Shown here piece after piece: positions 1-4,415 of a stretch of DNA of 7,236 bases (position 1 is the first letter of the stretch; each line of letters opens with the position of its first letter). The notes below the pieces were generated by a model. The model did not search any database and had not been told where the DNA came from. It worked only from the letters and a program-made list of their open reading frames with translations. Source of the stretch: Planctomycetaceae bacterium (GTDB taxonomy: Bacteria; Planctomycetota; Planctomycetia; Planctomycetales; Planctomycetaceae); contig JAEUIG010000180.1 of NCBI GenBank assembly GCA_016795125.1, forward strand, positions 1-7,236, given 5' to 3'. Made by a program: the position numbers and the translations under genes.

Positions 1-39
1 GCCCTCACCCCCGGCCCCTCTCCCGGAGGGAGAGGGGAG
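1..39. repeat. GC-rich palindromic repeat (hairpin), first class
   Basis: Bases 15-24 (CCCCTCTCCC) and 28-37 (GGGAGAGGGG) form a perfect 10-bp stem around the 3-nt loop GGA. A C-rich flank precedes it. It lies 36 bp beyond the stop codon of the minus-strand gene at 73-525, so it could fold in the 3' end of that transcript. No T-tract follows the stem on the minus strand, so a classical intrinsic terminator is not shown. From memory, very similar CCCTCTCCC/GGGAGAGGG palindromes occur as dispersed intergenic repeats in many GC-rich bacteria. The element may continue beyond the left window edge. Confidence 0.7.
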
Positions 40-72
40 ATTGGTGTTCGACGCTGATGCGCAGACGATCCA

Positions 73-525
73 CTACAGCGGGCGGAAGCTGTTGTCCTCT
101 GCGGGGGTGCCGTAGTACGCAGGCGCGCGCGACTGATTCATGATGGCAGCGGCCTCGCCGGCGGCGCGCGTGTTTGGATACTCGTTCGCCACGCGCTCGA
201 TGATGGCGCGGGCTTCGGCCAGCAGATTCTCGGCTTCGAGTTCGCGGATGTCCTGTTGAGCGATGGATAGCGCGGCTTCGAGTTCGGCCTGGTCCATCAA
301 CTCGGCCTTCTCCTCCATCAGCTTGAGGTACTGCTCGCGGAGGACGGCTTCGGGATCGGCCAGCTTCTCATCGTCGGCAGGACTCTCGGCGACGGCCGAC
401 GGGTCCGCCTGCACGACGCTGAATGGGGCCGGGTCGCCTTCGGAAGCCACCGGCGGATTCGCCATTGCCAGGGAAACCGCGACCGACAAACCGAGTCCGC
501 TCGCCGCCAGGTAAAGTCGTCGCAT
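73..525 (-). CDS. Small exported coiled-coil protein, function unknown
   Basis: This encodes 150 residues. Residues 1-22 look like a Sec signal peptide: MRR, then a hydrophobic core, ending AMA before Asn-Pro. Residues 23-55 are an acidic Ala/Pro/Ser-rich linker. Residues 57-115 are rich in Glu, Ala and Leu and should form a long helix or coiled coil. Residues 101-129 carry a pattern (LLAEARAIIE, then EYPNTRAAGEAA) resembling the second half of a tetratricopeptide-like helix pair, as in periplasmic YbgF/BamD-type proteins. The C-terminal 20 residues are polar. The ATG at 525 was chosen over a longer upstream reading (to 633) because GGGAGG lies 6 nt before it and a signal peptide follows directly. 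It is divergent from purB across a 519-bp gap. The product is probably periplasmic or envelope-associated. No catalytic motif is visible, and I do not recognise a named family. Confidence 0.8.
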   Translation of the reverse strand: MRRLYLAASGLGLSVAVSLAMANPPVASEGDPAPFSVVQADPSAVAESPADDEKLADPEAVLREQYLKLMEEKAELMDQAELEAALSIAQQDIRELEAENLLAEARAIIERVANEYPNTRAAGEAAAIMNQSRAPAYYGTPAEDNSFRPL

Positions 526-531
526 AGCTCG

Positions 532-537
532 CCTCCC
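532..537 (-). promoter_or_regulatory. Ribosome binding site deciding the start at 525
   Basis: On the minus strand GGGAGG lies 6 nt before the ATG at 525-523. This is close to a consensus Shine-Dalgarno sequence. It is the main reason to reject the 36-residue N-terminal extension that the open frame would allow. Confidence 0.75.
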
Positions 538-722
538 TTCGAGTGAACGTGCCGGGCCCGGCGCGTGTCGCACCGTCGCCCCCCTCCGCGGGCCGGAAGT
601 GTACTGGGGTCGGCGAAAGCCGGAGAAGAGCAATCACCAGACATGCGAACGGGTGTTCAGTGACTCCCATCCGATGCTGGCGGCGCCAATCTGTGGTGGT
701 GCGGCTGTTGATCGATTCGTCT

Positions 723-888
723 TAGGCCCGGCGTTCACGCCGGGTCCGTTGCACTGACACCCACTCGCCTAAGCCCGGTTCACCGGGCTTCTCGGTGCGT
801 TGGCTTAAGCCACTGCAGCGAGAAGCCTCGTGAACGAGGCTCAAATTCCTGGCGCGGTACGGTAAACCCGGGGTAAACGCCGGGCCTA
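723..888. repeat. Composite nested palindrome of four hairpins (BIME-like)
   Basis: Four short hairpins lie in mirror symmetry around the perfect palindrome TGGCTTAAGCCA (801-812). Hairpin A has stem 727-733/738-744 and loop TTCA. Hairpin B has stem 771-778/783-790 and loop TTCA. Hairpin C has stem 824-830/835-841 and loop TGAA, the complement of TTCA. Hairpin D has stem 867-873/878-884 with one mismatch and loop TAAA. A and D are inverted copies of each other: 723-745 matches the reverse complement of 866-888 at 21 of 23 positions. B and C are also inverted copies: 772-806 matches the reverse complement of 807-841 at 28 of 35 positions. The segments between the outer and inner arms are diverged. 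The arrangement resembles the inverted REP pairs (BIMEs) of enterobacteria, but I see no GTAG-type REP signature. No transposase is present in the window. Function and mobility are unproven. Confidence 0.75.
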
Positions 889-1012
889 TGACAACCACGA
901 TCGAACAACAGAGCGACACGGCTGGGACGAGTAACAAGTGATGAGTTGAATTGGACTTTGTATCATGACGGTTTCGCGCGCGACAGTGGGGCCAAGCCCC
1001 GGCGCTCATTGA

Positions 1013-1033
1013 CCGACAACCGACAACCGATCA
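1013..1033. repeat. Short heptamer tandem repeat in the purB leader
   Basis: Two perfect copies of CCGACAA are followed by one variant copy, CCGATCA. The array ends 11 nt before the proposed GTG start of purB, where a Shine-Dalgarno sequence would be expected. With three copies it may be chance, and no function is inferred. Confidence 0.4.
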
Positions 1034-1044
1034 CCAACAGCCCC

Positions 1045-2475
1045 GTGCCGCACGATCTCTACGAAAACCCGTTGAACACACGCTATGCCTCGCGCGCCAT
1101 GAGTGCGCTGTGGTCGGACCAGCGCAAGCATTCGACGTGGCGGCGGCTGTGGGTCGCGCTGGCCGAAGCGGAGCGAGAACTGGGACTGGCCATCACGCCG
1201 GAGCAGATCGCCGAACTGCGGGCGCACGTGGACGACATCGACTTCGGCCGCGCGGCCGAATTCGAGCGGCGGCTCCGGCACGACGTGATGGCGCACGTGC
1301 ATGCCTATCGCGAGCAATGCCCGGCGGCCGGCGGGATCATCCATCTCGGCGCGACGAGCTGCTACGTCACCGACAACACGGAGCTGATTCAGATCCGCGA
1401 GGGCCTGCTGCTGATCTATAAGCGGCTGCTCCACGTCATCAAACGGCTGGCGCGGTTCGCGCAGCAGCATCGCGCGCTGCCGTGCCTGGGCTACACGCAC
1501 CTGCAGCCGGCGCAGCCGACGACCGTCGGCAAGCGCGCGACGCTGTGGTGCCACGACCTGCTGCTGGACGTGGCGGAGATCGAACACCGGCTCGCGACGC
1601 TGAAGTTTCGCGGCGTGAAGGGGACGACCGGCACGCAGGCGTCGTTCCTGCAACTGTTCGGCGGCGATCACGGCAAGGTCGAAACGCTCGACCGGCTCGT
1701 GGCACAGAAGATGGGATTCGACGCGAGTTACCCCGTCACCGGGCAGACGTATTCGCGCAAGGTTGATTCCCAGGTGCTGGCAGCGCTGTCGGGAATCGGG
1801 CAGTCGTGCCACAAGGCCGGCAGCGACCTGCGCCTGCTCCAGAGTTTCAAAGAGCTGGAGGAGCCGTTCGAGTCCGAACAGATCGGCTCGTCCGCGATGG
1901 CCTACAAGCGGAATCCGATGCGAGCGGAGCGGATGTGCGCGCTGTCGCGGTTTGCGATCTCACTGGCGGCCAACGGCGACAACACCGCCGCCACGCAATG
2001 GATGGAACGCACGCTGGATGACAGCGCGAACCGCCGACTGTCGCTGCCGCAGTCGTTTCTGGCGATCGACGCCTCACTGCTGCTGTATCGCAACATCACC
2101 AGCGGACTGGTTGTGTTGCCGCATGTCATCACGAGCCGGCTCGTCGCCGAGCTGCCGTTCATGGCGACGGAGGAGATCCTGATGGCGGCAGTACAGGCCG
2201 GCGGCGACCGCCAGGAGTTGCATGAGCGGATTCGGGTGCACAGCCAGGCAGCGGCGGCCGAGGTCAAGCAGCACGGGCGGCCTAACGATCTCATCGAGCG
2301 GCTGGCCGGCGACACGGCCTTTGCCGGCATCGACCTGGGCAGTGCGCTGGACCCACAACAGTACGTCGGCCGGGCACCGGAGCAGGTCGACGCGTTTGTT
2401 CGGGACCAGGTTGAACCGCTGCTGAAGAAGTATGCGGACGATCTGGCGGAAGACGACGCGGACGTGCGCGTGTGA
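1045..2475 (+). CDS. purB: Adenylosuccinate lyase, animal-like (ADSL) type
   Basis: This cytosolic enzyme of the fumarase/aspartase superfamily releases fumarate from SAICAR and from adenylosuccinate, acting twice in purine synthesis. The predicted 476 residues are close to human ADSL (484). Visible family motifs, in order, are RLRHDVMAHVH (76-86), GIIHLGATSCYVTDNT (97-112), the catalytic-histidine segment THLQPAQPTTVGKR (His152), FRGVKGTTGTQASFLQLF (188-205), TGQTYSRKVD (232-241) and the fumarate-lyase signature loop GSSAMAYKRNPMR (281-293) with the catalytic serine. ERTLDDSANRR (321-331) and ELPFMATEEI (369-378) follow. These segments match human ADSL, as I remember it, much more closely than E. 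coli PurB. The GTG start is chosen because conserved sequence (YENPLNTRYAS) begins 5 residues later. The first internal ATG (1099) would delete that part, and the upstream TTG (946) adds unrelated sequence. No clear Shine-Dalgarno site precedes the start. It converges on the BON gene, and no other purine genes are in view. Confidence 0.95.
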   Translation: MPHDLYENPLNTRYASRAMSALWSDQRKHSTWRRLWVALAEAERELGLAITPEQIAELRAHVDDIDFGRAAEFERRLRHDVMAHVHAYREQCPAAGGIIHLGATSCYVTDNTELIQIREGLLLIYKRLLHVIKRLARFAQQHRALPCLGYTHLQPAQPTTVGKRATLWCHDLLLDVAEIEHRLATLKFRGVKGTTGTQASFLQLFGGDHGKVETLDRLVAQKMGFDASYPVTGQTYSRKVDSQVLAALSGIGQSCHKAGSDLRLLQSFKELEEPFESEQIGSSAMAYKRNPMRAERMCALSRFAISLAANGDNTAATQWMERTLDDSANRRLSLPQSFLAIDASLLLYRNITSGLVVLPHVITSRLVAELPFMATEEILMAAVQAGGDRQELHERIRVHSQAAAAEVKQHGRPNDLIERLAGDTAFAGIDLGSALDPQQYVGRAPEQVDAFVRDQVEPLLKKYADDLAEDDADVRV

Positions 2476-2499
2476 CGGTGCGTGTGTCCTGCCGATTCA

Positions 2500-2574
2500 G
2501 GGTGCCACTGGTTTTGCCAGTGCTGCAAACGATGGATGTCGTTCCCCTTTGCACTGGCAGAGCCAGTGGCACCC
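2500..2574. repeat. Inverted pair of hairpins between convergent genes, second class
   Basis: The left arm 2500-2529 (begins GGGTGCCACTGG) and right arm 2548-2574 (ends CCAGTGGCACCC) are inverted copies. They match at 25 of 27 positions apart from a 3-nt insertion (CTG) in the left arm. Each arm is itself a hairpin: CACTGG/CCAGTG at 2506-2511/2517-2522, and CACTGGC/GCCAGTG at 2552-2558/2562-2568. The element begins 24 bp after the purB stop. The whole block could fold as one 27-bp stem with an 18-nt loop, or as two small hairpins. It could end transcription from both sides, but neither flank has a strong T-tract. GTGCCACT recurs at 2677-2684, perhaps a remnant of another copy. Confidence 0.75.
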
Positions 2575-2652
2575 AAAATATGGAGTGCGAGCTGCGAGGT
2601 GGGTAGCGAAGCGATGCCTGAATGCGAGACAGGCACGCCCGTGCGCAGTCGC

Positions 2653-2679
2653 CACGCCCATCCCGTTGGTCTGGGCGTG
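2653..2679 (-). terminator. Possible terminator-like stem-loop after the BON gene
   Basis: CACGCCCA (2653-2660) and TGGGCGTG (2672-2679) form a perfect 8-bp GC-rich stem with an 11-nt loop. It lies 41 nt past the stop of the minus-strand BON gene, at the end of the secretin-lipoprotein-BON cluster. No U-tract follows, so it may be a transcript-end stabiliser or a repeat remnant rather than an intrinsic terminator. Confidence 0.3.
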
Positions 2680-2720
2680 CCACTCAATTGGCGTACGACA
2701 GACGATGACCGACCAGTCCG

Positions 2721-3467
2721 CTACGGGCTGGCAGCCGCCGGCGGAGCGGGGACGACCTCGACGAGGTTGGTCACCTGGCGTACGCCCGGTTCCAGTCGGA
2801 CGAGGTTCTCAATGAGCCGGCGGGCGTCCTGTGTCGGCGCCTGGCCGCGGATTTCAGCGATCCCTTCGTCGCTCACGTCGATCTGCAGGCCGGACAGTGC
2901 CGGATTGCTGGCCGTCAGCCGGTCCGCCTGCACTGCGGTGCGTCGCGCCACATCACCGGAGGGAGGCTGGAAGTCGAATGCCACGCGATAGCGTGGGCGG
3001 AATGCACGCGTCGAAGATGACCCCTGCGACGCATTGTTCGGACTGTTGAAATCGGAACCGCCCCGTCCGCCCCCAAGCGCGCCGAACGACGGCTGCATCA
3101 TGGACATGCCGCCGGTCCCCGCCATGCGATTGCCGACAAAGGCCCCCTGGTTCTGCTGCCCCACGAATCCGGTGCCGTTGCCCACGGCCTGCGAACTGAG
3201 CTGGCCCAGCTGATTCAATTGCGGCTGCTGCATCGCACCGCCTCCGGCGCCCCCGGACGACCGGTTCATGGTGGCGCTCATGCCGCCCGTGGCCAGCCCG
3301 CCGGTGCTTGCGGCAGACCCTGTCCCCGTCGCTGTCGAGGCACTGCTCGACGAGCTTTGGGCGCGCGGCCCGCTGCTGCCGAACAGGCTCGATGTCTGGG
3401 CCATCGCGCACTGCTGCGCGATGCTTGCCAGCACGAAAGTACCGATCATCAATCCGGAACGAATCAC
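2721..3467 (-). CDS. Secreted BON-domain protein with Gly/Ser/Met-rich linker
   Basis: This encodes 248 residues from a GTG start. Residues 1-23 form a signal peptide: basic start, hydrophobic core LMIGTFVLASI, and AMA before Gln. Residues 25-155 are low complexity, rich in Gly, Ser, Ala, Gln and Met, and include the near-duplicate GFVGQQNQGAFVGN (100-113). Residues 158-168 (RYRVAFDFQPP) look like a beta strand. Residues 176-238 fit a BON domain: an amphipathic helix, then LQIDVSDEGIAEIRGQA, a second helix (ARRLIENLVRLEPGV) and the closing strand TNLVEVV. BON domains are known from envelope proteins such as OsmY and from some secretins, and are proposed to bind membranes or other envelope components. 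The GTG is preferred to an upstream TTG (3527) because GGGGAG lies 7 nt before it and the signal peptide starts there. The gene lies 128 bp after the lipoprotein gene on the same strand, so co-transcription with the secretin is likely but an internal promoter is possible. Its exact role is unknown. Confidence 0.85.
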   Translation of the reverse strand: MIRSGLMIGTFVLASIAQQCAMAQTSSLFGSSGPRAQSSSSSASTATGTGSAASTGGLATGGMSATMNRSSGGAGGGAMQQPQLNQLGQLSSQAVGNGTGFVGQQNQGAFVGNRMAGTGGMSMMQPSFGALGGGRGGSDFNSPNNASQGSSSTRAFRPRYRVAFDFQPPSGDVARRTAVQADRLTASNPALSGLQIDVSDEGIAEIRGQAPTQDARRLIENLVRLEPGVRQVTNLVEVVPAPPAAASP

Positions 3468-3474
3468 GAGCTTG

Positions 3475-3480
3475 CTCCCC
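3475..3480 (-). promoter_or_regulatory. Ribosome binding site of the BON gene, inside overlapping hairpins
   Basis: GGGGAG on the minus strand lies 7 nt before the GTG at 3467 and decides that start. It overlaps two small inverted repeats. One is a 5-bp GC stem (3478-3482 with 3486-3490, loop of 3). The other is GAGC/GCTC (3468-3471 with 3474-3477). Either could partly hide the site in the mRNA. Confidence 0.6.
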
Positions 3481-3595
3481 GCAAAGCGGGCTGGTCGGTT
3501 CCCTCGGCATGAAGGCAGTGCAGGCAACCGCGTCCCCCGTATAGTTTAACCCGATTATCGCCCCACGGAATCGCTAAGTTTGGCCCGCGACGCCA

Positions 3596-4384
3596 TTATC
3601 TGGCGCGATCGCCCCCGGACATGCGGTATCGCCGCGACACCGGCTCCTCGGTCTCGAAATCGGCGGTCTCCATCCCTCCCGCCGCAGTCGCATCGGCCTC
3701 GCTGAAATCGGCCGTCTGGACGGCTGAAGCCGCCTGATGCAGGCGGCGAAGCTGACCGGACTGGTCGGGCAGGCCCAGTTCGGCCCGCGTCCGCTGAATG
3801 GCCGCTTGCGTTGTCAGAGATTCACGCAGGTGTGTCTCGGAGACTGCCTCAGGAGACGAAATGACCGCTGGCTCGCTGGCAGCGCGACGCCCAGGAAGCG
3901 AAATGGTCGCGAGTTGCGAGTACACCGGCGGCCGGCCTTCGGCCGTCATCCGGACGCGCACCGCGCAGGACGCCGCCATGCCCCCTTTTCGGGTGTAGGG
4001 AATGAAGACGTGGTAGGCCGGCCCGAGGTTGGTCTCCTGTCGATACGAGCTCCAGACGGCCGCAGGAAAGTTGAATTCATGGATCGGCTTGGCCTGCTCG
4101 TCGACCGTCCCCTGATCGTCGAAGACGTAGACGCGCACGTCGCAGTTGACCGGCACCGGCTCAGGCTCGCCGCGGACGAAGAACAGAACCTGCCCGGCGA
4201 AACCGCGCGACGGCATGTTGTCGAGTCCAATGCCCTCGCCCGACTGCCACACGCACTGGATATTGCTGACCTGCGCGGAGCGGTCCGGCGCTTCTCCGAA
4301 CTCCGGAAAGTTCAGGTCGAGCGTCGAGCAGCCCGCAAGCAACGGCAGCAGCAGCACCACCAGTTTTTGGAGGCGAGGATTCAT
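3596..4384 (-). CDS. Outer-membrane-type lipoprotein, function unknown
   Basis: This encodes 262 residues. Basic residues R4 and K7 are followed by a hydrophobic run and the lipobox LLAGC (15-19). The protein should therefore be cut before Cys19 and lipid-anchored. Ser20 at position +2 is not the inner-membrane retention Asp of enterobacteria, so an outer-membrane location is plausible. Residues 40-165 look like one compact beta-rich domain with three cysteines (44, 81, 140) and strands such as QVLFFVRG, CDVRVYVFDD and AYHVFIPYT. Residues 166-262 are polar and probably flexible, with two TADF motifs (224-227, 240-243). The ATG at 4384 is preferred to a GTG two codons upstream because AGG lies 5 nt before it. 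The gene starts 31 bp after the secretin stop on the same strand, which suggests an operon and a role in that complex, possibly like a pilotin. I do not recognise a named family. Confidence 0.85.
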   Translation of the reverse strand: MNPRLQKLVVLLLPLLAGCSTLDLNFPEFGEAPDRSAQVSNIQCVWQSGEGIGLDNMPSRGFAGQVLFFVRGEPEPVPVNCDVRVYVFDDQGTVDEQAKPIHEFNFPAAVWSSYRQETNLGPAYHVFIPYTRKGGMAASCAVRVRMTAEGRPPVYSQLATISLPGRRAASEPAVISSPEAVSETHLRESLTTQAAIQRTRAELGLPDQSGQLRRLHQAASAVQTADFSEADATAAGGMETADFETEEPVSRRYRMSGGDRAR

Positions 4385-4415
4385 GACCACCTGGCGTTAA
4401 CGACGGCTGGCAGCG

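Larger units (their letters stand above)
526..1044. other. Divergent intergenic region without a supported gene
   Basis: This 519-bp stretch separates the 5' ends of the minus-strand coiled-coil gene and purB, so it should hold both promoters. I see no convincing -35/-10 pair for either gene. Bases 526-720 contain the ribosome binding site and a perfect 12-bp palindrome, GCCGGGCCCGGC, at 551-562. Bases 723-888 are a composite palindromic element, described separately. Bases 889-1044 are less GC-rich and contain a short heptamer tandem repeat just before purB. The open frames here (543-725 plus, 722-1009 minus) lack ribosome binding sites and recognisable domains. The second is largely the translation of the palindromes. 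Confidence 0.7.

Noticed and set aside
722..1009. 95-codon minus-strand open frame in the divergent gap
   Set aside because: It is largely the translation of the palindromic element, has no ribosome binding site or domain, and overlaps repeat DNA.
1902..2687. 261-codon minus-strand frame antisense to the end of purB
   Set aside because: It is opposite a well-supported enzyme gene, rich in Ser/Arg as expected for a GC-rich shadow frame, and runs through the 2500-2574 repeat.
2482..2991. 169-codon plus-strand frame after purB
   Set aside because: It begins inside the gap next to the repeat and then runs antisense through the BON domain. It has no coding evidence.
3538..3571. Possible minus-strand promoter before the BON gene
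   Set aside because: An AT-rich patch offers TAAACT with a poor upstream TTCCGT at 16 bp. The match is too weak to annotate, although an internal promoter in this 128-bp gap remains possible.
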